64,000 nucleotides of DNA from Alistipes sp. (GTDB lineage: Bacteria > Bacteroidota > Bacteroidia > Bacteroidales > Rikenellaceae): positions 1-64,000 of the forward strand of contig JAHHQK010000003.1 of NCBI GenBank assembly GCA_020026435.1. The letters are read 5' to 3'. A program made the position numbers and the translations under genes. Shown one piece after another: positions 20,168 through 31,092 of the stretch. Positions within the stretch are counted from its first letter, which is position 1. The number at the start of each line of letters is the position of its first letter. Under the pieces are notes generated by a model that was not told the origin of the DNA, ran no database searches, and saw only the letters and a program-made list of their open reading frames with translations.

Positions 20168-20223
20168 AAAGGCATCCCGCCGTATTTCCTGCAATCGGAA
20201 TATGGCGGGATGCCTTTGTTTTT
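20168..20223 (+). terminator. galMK operon terminator
   Basis: AAAGGCATCCCGCC (20168-20181) pairs with GGCGGGATGCCTTT (20204-20217), followed by GTTTTTT. It sits 90 bases after the operon's last stop. A second 11-bp inverted repeat (20275-20312) abuts the stop of the convergent nuclease gene and may end that transcript. Confidence 0.85.
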
Positions 20224-20312
20224 ATCGTACGGGGCCTTGTCTGAGCCGGGAAATGCCCGGAGAAGAAGCCCTCCTTGCGGCGGAATCCCAATGTGGAGGA
20301 CCGCCGCAAGGA

Positions 20313-21350
20313 TTATAACCCCCAGAACGAAGTCTTTTTGCGGGCCTCGACCTCCGCTTCGATCTCGTCGGGCAACTGCGGGAAGAAATCTGTCGAGGTC
20401 AGCTCCTCCACATGATCAATGGTGCAGGCGTAGGACGCAAGAGACTTGTGCCCGGCCTTGTTCTCGAAGACGAACCCCATACCTTCGTATTTGCCGTCGT
20501 GTCGAACGAGGATCACCTTGAAGAACGAATCGGGGATCACCACACGGTTCACACCCAGCCGCGGGGGCATCGATCGGGAGATGATCGGGCCGCAGGCGAT
20601 GTAGATTCCGTCATATTGCTTGGCCCAGTCGCGGCACGATTCCTCGAGGGCCTTCCAGTCGCCGCGGTTCAGGTTGCGGTTCTGGGGGCAGACGTTCGTG
20701 AAGTAGAACGACTCCTTCATGGCCTGGCGGCTCCACTTCATGTCGGCTGCCGGAGCCATGTGCCCGCGGTCCCAGCCCGAATTGCGGTAGTCGTCGTCCT
20801 CGGCCTGTGCGCCTTCGACATCGGGGTCGCACTCGAAATGCGATTCGCGCGGAAGATCGCCGCAGGTTTCGGCACGGGTCAGCTCGTAGGCCACCCAGTT
20901 GGGCAGACGCGTGTCGGAATTGAACGACACGGTGTAACCCAGATGGGGGATGAGCTGCTCCGGGGCATTGCTCTTGAGAATGGGGATCTCCAGGGCGAAG
21001 ATCTTCTCCGAGGAGGCGGATTCCTGCCGGGATGCGTCCGAGGATTGCCGCCCGGCGGAGGATCCCTTCTTGCGGGACTCCGACCGCCTGGAGGAGGTGT
21101 TCTTCGATTGCTGCTCGCCGAAGATCTCGCGGTTGGCACTGTCGAAGGCTTTTTTGATCCTGCGGTTGGCCTTCCGGAGTTGAGCCGAGATCTGTTCGGT
21201 GGGGTTCTCCGCCTGTCGGAATTCGGGGATGGCCCCCATCAGATAGAGTGCTGCCAGGAGAAGGACTAAGACGGTCAACAGGACTAATCCCGCTTTTGAG
21301 ACTTTGGACGAAGTCTTGCGGCGGGATGGGCGTTTGGTTTGTTTCTTCAT
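20313..21350 (-). CDS. Membrane-anchored DNA/RNA non-specific endonuclease
   Basis: A 345-residue protein. A Lys/Arg-rich start and one membrane segment (residues 20-42) are followed by a long charged, Ser-rich linker to about residue 115, then an EndoG/NucA beta-beta-alpha metal nuclease domain. The catalytic motif is DRGHMAPAADM near residue 197, with metal-ligand Asn in NVCPQNRNLNRGDW near 222. It probably faces the periplasm, attached to the inner membrane, degrading incoming or released nucleic acid. A TACCTTTG box at about 21424 on the minus strand may be its promoter, though the -33 box is poor. Confidence 0.88.
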   Translation of the reverse strand: MKKQTKRPSRRKTSSKVSKAGLVLLTVLVLLLAALYLMGAIPEFRQAENPTEQISAQLRKANRRIKKAFDSANREIFGEQQSKNTSSRRSESRKKGSSAGRQSSDASRQESASSEKIFALEIPILKSNAPEQLIPHLGYTVSFNSDTRLPNWVAYELTRAETCGDLPRESHFECDPDVEGAQAEDDDYRNSGWDRGHMAPAADMKWSRQAMKESFYFTNVCPQNRNLNRGDWKALEESCRDWAKQYDGIYIACGPIISRSMPPRLGVNRVVIPDSFFKVILVRHDGKYEGMGFVFENKAGHKSLASYACTIDHVEELTSTDFFPQLPDEIEAEVEARKKTSFWGL

Positions 21351-21601
21351 GATTTATCAGGTTTTAGGGGCTGATGCCCCGCCTGCGGACCGCTCCTCGG
21401 GCGGGGATACTCCGAGCAAAGGTACGAAATTTTCTGGGATAAGCACTCCGAATCCCGAAGGCGGGAACGTGAAAATGGGCCGTAAAGGCGAAAATCGGCA
21501 AAAATTCACGCGGAACGAAATTATTTGATTAACTTCGCGCCGAATTTTTCGGAACGATTCACCGAAATACAGGACAAGAGCTTTAAAAAACGAAATAGAT
21601 T

Positions 21602-22249
21602 ATGGATTTCATTACGATTATTGATTATATCGGAACCTTTGCCTTTGCGATCAGTGGTATCCGTCTGGCATCGGCCAAGCGCTTCGATTGGTTCGGTGCG
21701 TGTGTCGTGGGCTTTGTGACGGCCGTGGGCGGAGGTACGATGCGCGATTTGATGCTGGGATATCGTCCGTTCTGGATGTCGAATATCGACTATCTGCTGG
21801 TCACCTCCTTCGCCCTGCTGTTTGTGGTGTGCCTGCGGCGGTTCGTCGTGCGCCTCAACAATACGTTCTTCATCTTCGACGCCATCGGATTGGGACTTTT
21901 CACGGTTGTGGGTGTCGAGAAGAGCATCGAGTGCGGCCAGCCCATGTGGGTGGGCATCATCATGGGTATGATGACCGGTGCTGCGGGAGGTATGTTCCGC
22001 GATATCTTCATCAACGAGGTGCCGCTGATCTTCCGTAAGGATATCTACGCCATTGCCTGCATCATCGGCGGATTTATCTACTATCTGTGCCGCTATGTGG
22101 GCATCGCTCCCGTTCCCACGCAATTCATCGCAGCCATGACGGTCATCGTGACCCGCGTCCTGTCCGTCCATTACGGCATCTCGCTCCCTGCACTGAATGG
22201 TGAACTGGAGGACGCCCGCTCCCGGAAGACCTCCGTAAAGGAGAGATAG
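21602..22249 (+). CDS. TRIC-like channel / UPF0126 membrane protein
   Basis: A 215-residue polytopic protein with two copies of the glycine-rich UPF0126 unit. The first copy covers about residues 4-90 (DYIGTFAFAISG, FVTAVGGGTMRDL) and the second about 92-180 (IGLGLFTVVG, GMMTGAAGGMFRDI). Bacterial members have the TRIC cation-channel fold; some have been linked to glycine transport. Seven membrane segments are likely. It is a lone gene with no clear full promoter, and a repeat-borne terminator follows. Confidence 0.85.
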   Translation: MDFITIIDYIGTFAFAISGIRLASAKRFDWFGACVVGFVTAVGGGTMRDLMLGYRPFWMSNIDYLLVTSFALLFVVCLRRFVVRLNNTFFIFDAIGLGLFTVVGVEKSIECGQPMWVGIIMGMMTGAAGGMFRDIFINEVPLIFRKDIYAIACIIGGFIYYLCRYVGIAPVPTQFIAAMTVIVTRVLSVHYGISLPALNGELEDARSRKTSVKER

Positions 22250-22340
22250 CCGTTCATGCCTTCGGCCTGAGGACGGAATCCCAGTCGGAACGGTTGGCAT
22301 GGTGCGGGAAAGCATACCGATCATCCGTTGACAGAATATA

Positions 22341-22447
22341 AAAAGAGGGCGTGTCCTAACGATAAAACATATAAGATCCCCCCTGTTGCAAATATCTGCG
22401 ACAGGGGGGCTTCTTGAAAAGAGGGTTTTAACACACCCTCTTTTTTT
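22341..22447. repeat. Structured intergenic repeat, copy B, with terminator
   Basis: A nested inverted repeat. The outer stem is AAAAGAGGG-GTGT (22341-22354) with ACAC-CCCTCTTTT (22431-22444), one mismatch. The inner 13-bp stem (22378-22390 with 22397-22409) starts CCCCCC and ends GGGGGG. Seven T follow on the plus strand, so it can terminate the UPF0126 gene. The same arrangement occurs at 10080-10178. No gene lies in the 300-base spacer around it. Confidence 0.7.
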
Positions 22448-22551
22448 GTCAGATATGTTTGCTGCCTTTGTCGCGGGGCGAACGGCTTATGGGATCGCAC
22501 CGCCCGACAAGGGAAGGAACGCTCCTGAAAGCCGCGCCGCTCGGCGGAAGA

Positions 22552-23781
22552 CTATTCGTGGAACATCTTTCGGATATTCTTCCACTCGCCGTCGTTCGGG
22601 GCGGGCTCGATGCCGAGCAGGTGACAGATGATCAGATAGAGGTTGTTGTTCTGGAAACTCTTGTGGACGTAATCCCTGCGGAAGGCGGGACCCGAGGCGA
22701 AGAATACCATGTGCATGTCGGGATTGTAGTTGTCGAATCCGTGAGCGGCGGCCTTCTTCAGAGGGGCGGGTGCGGGCGAGTAGTCCAGGGTCCAGCCCAG
22801 ATCGGGCAGCAGGACGATGTTGGTGATGCGGTCCTCACGCGAGCCGTAGTGGTAGCGGGCGGGGATCTGTTCGCGGGCCCAGGCCGTGAGGTGACCGGCG
22901 CGGCGCAGGATCCTGAGGGCTTCCTTGCGGTACTCGGGCTTGACCTCCAATCCGAAGGGCGAACCCGGCACGGTGCGGATGACCTGGGTGGTATCCAGCA
23001 GGTTGTAGAGGTTCAGACGGTGCTCCTCCGATAGGTTGGTCATGCCGTGGTCGGCCGTGACGATGAAGTTGATGCGGTCGAAGACCGGCGAGCGGCGGAT
23101 CTCGCGGAAGAAGTAGCAGAGCGTCGAGTCGATGTGTTCGACCTGGGCGATGGACTCCTTGGAGAATACACCGTGGTGGTGCAGCGAGGCGTCCGGCTCT
23201 TCGAAGTACCACATCACCAGATGGGGGATCTCCTCTTCGGGACGGGTCATGGCCTCGATGACCCAGTCGGCACGTTCGCGGTAGGAGGGTTCGGGGGTGT
23301 AGTGCATCCATTTGGAGGGGCGGTGTCCGCCGATCAGGATGTCACTGCCGGGCCACATGAAGATGTTGGCCGTAAGACCCTGTCGTTCGGCGGTATTCCA
23401 GATGGGTTCTCCACCCCAAAAATTCTCGGTCAGGACATCCTTGCTGAATACCGATCTGAAGGCCTTGGCACGCTTGTCGTAGAAGGTGTTGTTGACCACT
23501 CCGTGGTGATCGGGATACAGACCCGTGGCCATGGCGTAGTGGTTGGGGAAGGTGTTGGCCGGGAACGAGGGGTAGACGTCGGTGTAGACACCCGCTTTTT
23601 TCAGCGAATCGAGCGTGGGTGTGTTGCAGTGCTCGGGCAGGTCGTGGCGGAAACCGTCCATCGAAAGAACGATGACATACTGCTGCTGGTTGTCGTCACT
23701 CGGAACGGGAGAGGCAGCCATCGAGTAGAATACCCCCAGGAGGAGGGCACTCGCGCTCAGGATTGTGGATTTGTAATTCAT
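22552..23781 (-). CDS. Ectonucleotide pyrophosphatase/phosphodiesterase (NPP family)
   Basis: A secreted 409-residue alkaline-phosphatase-superfamily enzyme. It probably hydrolyses nucleotide or other phosphodiesters in the periplasm. A signal peptide covers about residues 1-23. Metal and catalytic elements in order: LSMDGFRHD near 40, nucleophile Thr in FPANTFPNHY near 75, EEPDASLHHHG near 195, TADHGM near 243, and HGFDNYNPDMH near 348. The length and the order of motifs fit NPP enzymes rather than sulfatases. A TATCTTTA box lies upstream. No operon partner. Confidence 0.9.
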   Translation of the reverse strand: MNYKSTILSASALLLGVFYSMAASPVPSDDNQQQYVIVLSMDGFRHDLPEHCNTPTLDSLKKAGVYTDVYPSFPANTFPNHYAMATGLYPDHHGVVNNTFYDKRAKAFRSVFSKDVLTENFWGGEPIWNTAERQGLTANIFMWPGSDILIGGHRPSKWMHYTPEPSYRERADWVIEAMTRPEEEIPHLVMWYFEEPDASLHHHGVFSKESIAQVEHIDSTLCYFFREIRRSPVFDRINFIVTADHGMTNLSEEHRLNLYNLLDTTQVIRTVPGSPFGLEVKPEYRKEALRILRRAGHLTAWAREQIPARYHYGSREDRITNIVLLPDLGWTLDYSPAPAPLKKAAAHGFDNYNPDMHMVFFASGPAFRRDYVHKSFQNNNLYLIICHLLGIEPAPNDGEWKNIRKMFHE

Positions 23782-23869
23782 GGTAATTGTGTTTTTGGAC
23801 GCGTAAAGATACTAAATAATCGGGAAAATCATTTTGGGGGCTTTTGATTAATATTTAACAAAAACGTGG

Positions 23870-23877
23870 TATCTTTG
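23870..23877 (+). promoter_or_regulatory. dinB -7 box
   Basis: A perfect TATCTTTG. A TTG at the usual -33 position is not evident. The ATG of dinB begins 8 bases after the box, so the transcript would have almost no leader. Confidence 0.5.
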
Positions 23878-23885
23878 TCCTGAGG

Positions 23886-25091
23886 ATGACACAGCGCAAG
23901 ATCATACACGTCGACATGGATGCCTTCTATGCCTCGGTCGAACAACGCGACAATCCCGCCTACCGCGGCCGTGCGATAGCCGTGGGACGGGATGCCGAGC
24001 GGGGTGTGGTGGCCACGGCCTCCTACGAAGCCCGCCGCTACGGGGTGCATTCGGCCCTGCCGTCGGTGGTGGCCAAGAGGCTCTGTCCTGAGCTGGTGTT
24101 CGTGCCGCCCCGCTTCGAGGTCTATAAGGAGGTCTCGCAGCAGATCCGTGACATCTTCCACGAATTCACCGATCTGGTGGAACCTCTGTCGCTCGACGAG
24201 GCCTTCCTCGATGTGAGCCATCACCCCTCGGCTACGATCGTGGCCGGGCAGATCAAGCGTATGATTCGCCAGAGAACCGGGCTGAGCGCATCGGCGGGGG
24301 TGTCGGTCAACAAAATGCTGGCCAAAATCGCCTCGGACTACCGGAAGCCCGACGGGTTGTTCGTCATCCCGCCCGATCGGATCGAGGGGTTCATTGCCGA
24401 CCTGCCCGTCGAGAAGTTTTTCGGGGTGGGGGAGGTGACGGCCGGACGGATGCACCGCCTGGGAATCCATACGGGGGCTGACCTCAGAGGATGGAGCGAG
24501 GTCGAACTGGTGCATTGCTTCGGGCGGCAGGGGGTGCTTTATTATGGCTATGCCCGCGGGGTGGATAACCGCGAGGTCGTCCCCGACCGTGTGCGCAAGT
24601 CGCTGGGGGCGGAGATCACCTTCCGCGTGGATACCGACGACCGCGTGCGCCTCCTGGAGGAACTGGGCGCGGTGCGCGAGGAGGTGTGGCACCGCATGAT
24701 CAGCAAGGAGTTTACGGGCAAGACCGTCGTGCTGAAGCTCAAGTTTGACAACTTCCGCCAGATCACCCGCTCCAAAACCCTCTTCTCGCCGCTGATGACC
24801 GAGGAGCAGTTGGGTTTGGTGAGCGAAGAACTGCTGCGTGGGGTGGACCTTCGCGGCCGCAAGGTGCGTCTGATCGGTCTTACGGTGGGCAATTCGGCGG
24901 AGAACTGCACGGATTGCATCCAGCTCTGCTTCGATTTTGATGCTGCAGAGCGGGCCGTGGGGCGCGGACCTGTTGAGGCGGGGCCTTCGTCCGAGGGTCG
25001 GCTTGAGGCTGACGGCCCGACAGGGTGCGCTTGCGGGAAGGAGACAGGCTCGGCGGGTGGCGTTGTGGGAGAGGATACCCCCGAAAGTTAG
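23886..25091 (+). CDS. dinB: DNA polymerase IV (Y family)
   Basis: Error-prone translesion polymerase. The 401 residues include palm motifs IIHVDMDAFYASVE at 6-19 and SLDEAFLDV near 102, the catalytic acidic residues. KMLAKIASDYRKPDG marks the palm-thumb border and EKFFGVGEVTAGRM the helix-hairpin-helix. The little-finger domain follows, and IQLCFDF near residue 340 resembles a beta-clamp-binding QLxLF motif. The last 45 residues are Gly/Glu-rich and probably disordered. msrA starts 28 bases downstream. No LexA-type operator is obvious. Confidence 0.95.
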   Translation: MTQRKIIHVDMDAFYASVEQRDNPAYRGRAIAVGRDAERGVVATASYEARRYGVHSALPSVVAKRLCPELVFVPPRFEVYKEVSQQIRDIFHEFTDLVEPLSLDEAFLDVSHHPSATIVAGQIKRMIRQRTGLSASAGVSVNKMLAKIASDYRKPDGLFVIPPDRIEGFIADLPVEKFFGVGEVTAGRMHRLGIHTGADLRGWSEVELVHCFGRQGVLYYGYARGVDNREVVPDRVRKSLGAEITFRVDTDDRVRLLEELGAVREEVWHRMISKEFTGKTVVLKLKFDNFRQITRSKTLFSPLMTEEQLGLVSEELLRGVDLRGRKVRLIGLTVGNSAENCTDCIQLCFDFDAAERAVGRGPVEAGPSSEGRLEADGPTGCACGKETGSAGGVVGEDTPES

Positions 25092-25118
25092 GAAAATACA
25101 TTAAAAAATTAATAGATC

Positions 25119-25646
25119 ATGACAACGATGAAAAACAACGGAGGGGATCAACCCTCGGCTTCGGCATTATCGACGGCCTATTATGCCGGCGGATGCTTCT
25201 GGGGTGTGGAGTATATGATGTCTAAACGCGAGGGCGTCATCGACGTGACTTCGGGCTATATGGGCGGTTCGTTCGTGAATCCCACCTACGAGGATGTCTC
25301 GCGTGACGATACGGGGCATGCCGAGACGGTGCGGGTCGTTTTCGACAGCTCGAAAATCACCTACGAGGAGCTTACCCGTCTCTTCTTCGAGATCCACGAC
25401 CCCACGCAACACGACGGCCAGGGCCCCGATCTGGGCTACCGCTACCGTTCGGCGATCTTCTACACTTCGCCCGAGCAGCAGGCTACGGCCGCACGCATCA
25501 TTGACCTGCTGAAGTCGAAGGGCTACGACGTGACCACGGAGCTGACCCCTGCTTCGGAGTTCTATCCCGCCGAGGATTACCACCAGGACTACTACGAGCG
25601 TAAGGGTACGATTCCCTATTGCCACGCCTACACCAAGCGTTTCTAA
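25119..25646 (+). CDS. msrA: Peptide methionine sulfoxide reductase MsrA
   Basis: Reduces methionine-S-sulfoxide in proteins. The 175 residues contain the active-site motif GGCFWGVE with catalytic Cys26, GYMGG, and the C-terminal half EFYPAEDYHQDYYERKG that binds the substrate. A further Cys in IPYCHAY near the C-terminus could act in recycling. It lies close behind dinB, so the two may form an oxidative and DNA-damage response unit. No MsrB domain is fused. Confidence 0.95.
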   Translation: MTTMKNNGGDQPSASALSTAYYAGGCFWGVEYMMSKREGVIDVTSGYMGGSFVNPTYEDVSRDDTGHAETVRVVFDSSKITYEELTRLFFEIHDPTQHDGQGPDLGYRYRSAIFYTSPEQQATAARIIDLLKSKGYDVTTELTPASEFYPAEDYHQDYYERKGTIPYCHAYTKRF

Positions 25647-25808
25647 GTGTGGACCTCTCCCGCTTTGGAATCCTCACTCCGAAAGACGGCCCGTCGGTTG
25701 GATCAATGGCCCGGGGTGGGAGACGGGAGCCCCTCTCCGGGAGCAATTTCCCCCGGCCGTGGTGATGAAAAAAAAGCGGATTGAGGCGGCTAAACCTAAA
25801 TAAAAATA

Positions 25809-25816
25809 TATCTTTG
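25809..25816 (+). promoter_or_regulatory. rpe -7 box
   Basis: TATCTTTG 28 bases before the rpe start; no clear -33 element at the right distance. Confidence 0.45.
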
Positions 25817-25843
25817 TGTAAAGATAAACCAAAACTCAAGATT

Positions 25844-26497
25844 ATGATGCAACGAACCATATCCCCGTCGATGCTCTCCGCCGATTTCGGCCACCTGGAG
25901 CGCGACACTCAGATGATCGACCGCAGCCGTGCCGAATGGGTCCATATCGACGTGATGGATGGGGTCTTTGTGCCCAACATATCGTTCGGATTCCCGGTGA
26001 TGAAGCCGATCCGCAAGTCCACGTCCAAGTTCCTCGACGTGCATCTGATGATCGTCGAGCCGGAGAAATACGTGGCCCGCTTCGTGGAGGCGGGGGCCGA
26101 GATGGTGACCTTCCACCTGGAGGCCACCGACTGCCCGCAGAAGTGTATCGACCTGATCCGCGCGGCGGGGGCCCGAGTCGGCATCTCGATCAAGCCCAGG
26201 ACGCCGGTGGAAAGCCTCCGTGAGTGGTTGCCCAAGATCGACCTGGTGCTGATCATGAGCGTCGAGCCGGGTTTCGGAGGTCAGTCCTACATCGAGGGCT
26301 CGACCGAGAAGATCGCCGCCCTGCGCAGGATGATCGACGAGCAGAATCTCGATGTGATCATCGAGGTCGACGGCGGTATTTCGGCCCGCAATGCTGGTGA
26401 GGTATTCGGAGCGGGTGCCGAGGTGCTGGTGGCAGGCAGTGCGGTGTTCAAGGCAGAGGATCCCGAAGCCGAGATCATCAAGATGCTCGAAGCATAG
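25844..26497 (+). CDS. rpe: Ribulose-phosphate 3-epimerase
   Basis: Interconverts ribulose 5-phosphate and xylulose 5-phosphate in the pentose phosphate pathway. The 217 residues form a TIM barrel: SPSMLSADFGHL at the N-terminus, VHIDVMDGVFVPNISFG with metal-binding Asp, DVHLMIVEP, LIMSVEPGFGGQ and the phosphate-binding VDGGI. Adjacent ATGs at 25844 and 25847 are both possible; 22 upstream codons of the same frame lie over the -7 box and are excluded. Single-gene unit with its own terminator. Confidence 0.96.
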   Translation: MMQRTISPSMLSADFGHLERDTQMIDRSRAEWVHIDVMDGVFVPNISFGFPVMKPIRKSTSKFLDVHLMIVEPEKYVARFVEAGAEMVTFHLEATDCPQKCIDLIRAAGARVGISIKPRTPVESLREWLPKIDLVLIMSVEPGFGGQSYIEGSTEKIAALRRMIDEQNLDVIIEVDGGISARNAGEVFGAGAEVLVAGSAVFKAEDPEAEIIKMLEA

Positions 26498-26885
26498 TCC
26501 CCCCCCGATAAAGAGTTTCAGCCAGGGCGCAGGTCCGGGCCGGAATCCTCATAAAAGACAAAACCCACGGACGACACCCCTCCCGATTCTGTGCGGAGGG
26601 CGTCGTCTGTGGGTCTTTGGGTTTTCGGGTGGAAGGGAAGGTGTTGCCCGAAAACCGGGAGCATCCGAAGGAAACCGGAGTACGGAATGTCTGCAAACGG
26701 GCCTGCGGAGTGCGGATCTGCCCGGGGGATGGGCTTGGCGTAAAATGCTCGGGAGGAAGAACCCCGGCGGAATTCTCTGTCAAAGCCTAGAAACAGCCGC
26801 TGGGTGCCCTCTTTCGCTATTTCGGGGCGGGGAATGCTGAAAATTTCGGATTAAATCGCTACCTTTGCACCAATTTTATTAGACT
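26498..26885 (+). terminator. rpe terminator and spacer to the ABC-F gene
   Basis: The strong hairpin 26563-26614 pairs ACCCACGGACGAC with GTCGTCTGTGGGT, extends inward, and is followed by CTTTGGGTTTT. The remaining spacer shows no gene. A TACCTTTG box at 26860-26867 probably starts the ABC-F transcript about 13 bases before its ATG. Confidence 0.7.
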
Positions 26886-28832
<1,947 letters not shown>

Positions 28833-28849
28833 AAAACAAAAGACAATAT

Positions 28850-29578
28850 ATGGATAATCTTATTTTCGGAATTCGTCCCGTAGCCGAGGCCATCGAGTCG
28901 GGCAAACAGATCGAGAAACTCTATGTGCGCAAGGGCGCCGAGGGTCAACTGATGCAGGAACTCAAGGACCTGTGCATACGTCACCACCTGCGTTTCCAGG
29001 AGGTTCCCGTCGAGAAACTCAACCGCCTCACGCGCGGAAACCACCAGGGTGTGGTGGCTCAGATTGCCGCCATCGAGTATGTGGGCCTGGAGGACATCCT
29101 GGAGCGTGTTCCCGACGACGAGACGCCGCTCATCGTCATCTTCGACGGTGTGACCGACGTGCGTAACTTCGGAGCCATTGCCCGTTCGGCCGAGTGCGCC
29201 GGAGCCCACGGACTGATCACCCCGCTCAAGAACTCCGCCCCGGTAAATGCCGAGGCCATCCGTTCGTCGGCCGGAGCCTTGACCACGATCCCCGTGTGCC
29301 GTGTGGGTTCGATCCGCAACACCATCAAGCAGCTCCAGATGGAGGGTTATCAGATCGTGGCCGCCACCGAGAAGAGCCGCAAGTTGCTTTACGATGCCGA
29401 CTTCACGAAACCCACAGTCATCGTCATGGGTGCCGAGGATACGGGTATCTCGAAGGAGGTGCTGAAGTTGTGCGACGAGCAGCTGGCCATTCCACTGATC
29501 GGTCACATCGAGTCGCTGAACGTGTCGGCCGCTGCCGCCGTGATGCTCTTCGAGGTGGTGCGTCAGCGTATCGGATAA
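28850..29578 (+). CDS. rlmB: 23S rRNA (guanosine2251-2'-O)-methyltransferase
   Basis: SpoU-family methyltransferase that modifies the ribosomal P loop. The 242 residues begin with a small L30e-like substrate-binding domain (residues 1-80: IFGIRPVAEAIESG, GNHQGVVAQ). The SPOUT knot domain has motif 1 NFGAIARSAECAGA, motif 2 VMGAEDTGIS and motif 3 IPLIGHIESLNVSAAAAV. It shares an operon with the ABC-F gene, both acting on the ribosome. TrmH-type tRNA methylation is a less likely alternative. Confidence 0.93.
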   Translation: MDNLIFGIRPVAEAIESGKQIEKLYVRKGAEGQLMQELKDLCIRHHLRFQEVPVEKLNRLTRGNHQGVVAQIAAIEYVGLEDILERVPDDETPLIVIFDGVTDVRNFGAIARSAECAGAHGLITPLKNSAPVNAEAIRSSAGALTTIPVCRVGSIRNTIKQLQMEGYQIVAATEKSRKLLYDADFTKPTVIVMGAEDTGISKEVLKLCDEQLAIPLIGHIESLNVSAAAAVMLFEVVRQRIG

Positions 29579-29599
29579 CAAAAGATTGCAGAACTATCG

Positions 29600-29641
29600 G
29601 ATTGCGGAGATTTCATCGGTAAATTTCCGCAATTCTTTTTA
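29600..29641 (+). terminator. rlmB terminator
   Basis: ATTGCGGAGATTT (29601-29613) pairs with AAATTTCCGCAAT (29621-29633) with one G-U, followed by TCTTTTTATTT. Confidence 0.75.
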
Positions 29642-29655
29642 TTTCGACCGAGTAT

Positions 29656-30363
29656 ATGGATTTTATTAAAAAACTGATTCGCCTGAAGCCTGTTGCCGCA
29701 AAGCCTGCCTCTAAAAGACAAGCTCCCTCGAAGTCGAAGTCGGCAAAGTCTGCTTCGGGAAAATCTGCCCCCAAGAAGCCTGCTGCCGAGCAGCGGATCT
29801 CGATCCCCGAGGTCGGGGAGGTGCGCATCTCGCGGTCGGCAAGAGCCCGCCGTGTGTCGGTGAGTATGCTTCCGTCGGGAGAAGTGCGGTTGACTTGTCC
29901 GCGTCATGTGGCCTTGAAGCAGGCCGTGGATTTTCTGAAAAGCAAGGTCGGATGGGTGGAGACCACGCGTCGGCGTGTGGCTGGGCGTAAGGCGGCACTC
30001 CCGGGAAATCTGTCGCCCGAGGAGCAGATGCTGCGGATCGAGGAACTGCGCCGTGCGGCCCACGAAGATTTGCCCCGTCGCATCGAGCGGCTGTCGCAAC
30101 TTACGGGGTTGAAATACACCCGTTTGTCGATCCGATCATCCAAGACCAAGTGGGGGAGTTGCTCGGGACGGAACTCCATATCGCTGAGCCTTTTTCTGAT
30201 GACTCTGCCCGAGTCTCTGCGCGATTATGTCATCCTTCACGAACTCTGCCATACGGTGCATCACGACCATTCGCCGCGATTCCATGCCCTGTTGGATCGT
30301 TTGACGGGCGGACGCGATGCCGAGCTGCATCGTGCCTTGCGGCAATACACCATCCGCGGGTAA
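29656..30363 (+). CDS. YgjP/SprT-like zinc metallopeptidase-domain protein
   Basis: A 235-residue protein. Residues about 11-45 are a low-complexity Lys/Ala/Ser/Pro tail. From about residue 55 comes the YgjP (DUF45/M48-like) domain: RRVSVSMLP-GEVRL-CPRHV, then RSSKTKWGSCS near 160 and the zinc-binding HELCHTVHHDHSPRF near 193. Family members are predicted zinc-dependent hydrolases; no substrate is established. The Lys-rich tail may bind nucleic acid or be disordered. It starts just after the rlmB terminator without a clear promoter. Confidence 0.85.
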   Translation: MDFIKKLIRLKPVAAKPASKRQAPSKSKSAKSASGKSAPKKPAAEQRISIPEVGEVRISRSARARRVSVSMLPSGEVRLTCPRHVALKQAVDFLKSKVGWVETTRRRVAGRKAALPGNLSPEEQMLRIEELRRAAHEDLPRRIERLSQLTGLKYTRLSIRSSKTKWGSCSGRNSISLSLFLMTLPESLRDYVILHELCHTVHHDHSPRFHALLDRLTGGRDAELHRALRQYTIRG

Positions 30364-30532
30364 ACGAACCGGTGGCCGGCTTGGGGGCTGCAGAGTACCC
30401 ATCAAAACTTCACTTCCTGCGAAACTCGCTCCGAATAGAATTGGGACGGAGTTTATGTCGGGTTCATCCGGATCTTAGTTGCGAGCAAAGAGTGAAGGAA
30501 AATTAGCCCTTTTCCTTGGGATTATAGAAAGA

Positions 30533-30566
30533 ATAAGGTCGGAAAGCATTGCTTTTCCGACCTTAT
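30533..30566 (-). terminator. Bidirectional terminator between ygjP-like gene and GNAT
   Basis: ATAAGGTCGGAAA (30533-30545) pairs with TTTCCGACCTTAT (30554-30566); T-rich sequence follows on both strands. Confidence 0.75.
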
Positions 30567-30570
30567 CTCT

Positions 30571-31092
30571 TTATAGGATTTTTTGAAACATGATCTCGTC
30601 CGTGAATCCTTCGGGAGTCCAGAGCCAATCGCGCTTGATGCCCACTTCGCCGAAGCCCGCACTCCGAAACAGACGGATGCTCGCCTCGTTGTCGACGGCA
30701 ATGTTGCACCACAGTTGGTTGAGCCGCAGCGTGTCGCGCGAATACTCCTCCAGCAGATGCAGGGCTTTCTGCGAGTAACCTTTACGGCGATGTTCCTCGC
30801 CGTGGATCAGAATCCCGACTCCGGCTCGGCTGTTGAGCAGGTCGATCTCGAAGAGGTCGATGCAACCTACCGTCACCCCGTCGCGGGTCTGGATCATCAG
30901 ACGCTGTTCGCCGCTCTGTATCGGTCCATATTGCTGCTGCTCGACGAATCGTTCGAGGGCGTGACGCGAACAGGGGGCCACCGTGTTGCTCACCCGCCAT
31001 ACGGCGGGATCGTTCTCCCAGGAGTACATCAGGTCGATGTCACCCGGCTCCACGGCCCTCAGTCCGATTGACGAATCTGCGAGCGAGATCAA
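30571..31092 (-). CDS. GNAT-family N-acetyltransferase (RimJ/RimL/SpeG-like)
   Basis: A 173-residue acetyltransferase. IGLRAVEPGDIDLMYSWENDP opens the fold. The acetyl-CoA pyrophosphate loop is HRRKGYSQKAL near residue 103, and NIAVDNEASIRLFRSAGF follows near residue 131. The start is taken as TTG at 31092 because it overlaps the ROK stop in a TTGA arrangement and begins at the domain edge; a GTG at 31134 would add 14 residues inside the ROK gene. Translational coupling to the ROK gene is likely. The substrate cannot be inferred. Confidence 0.82.
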   Translation of the reverse strand: MISLADSSIGLRAVEPGDIDLMYSWENDPAVWRVSNTVAPCSRHALERFVEQQQYGPIQSGEQRLMIQTRDGVTVGCIDLFEIDLLNSRAGVGILIHGEEHRRKGYSQKALHLLEEYSRDTLRLNQLWCNIAVDNEASIRLFRSAGFGEVGIKRDWLWTPEGFTDEIMFQKIL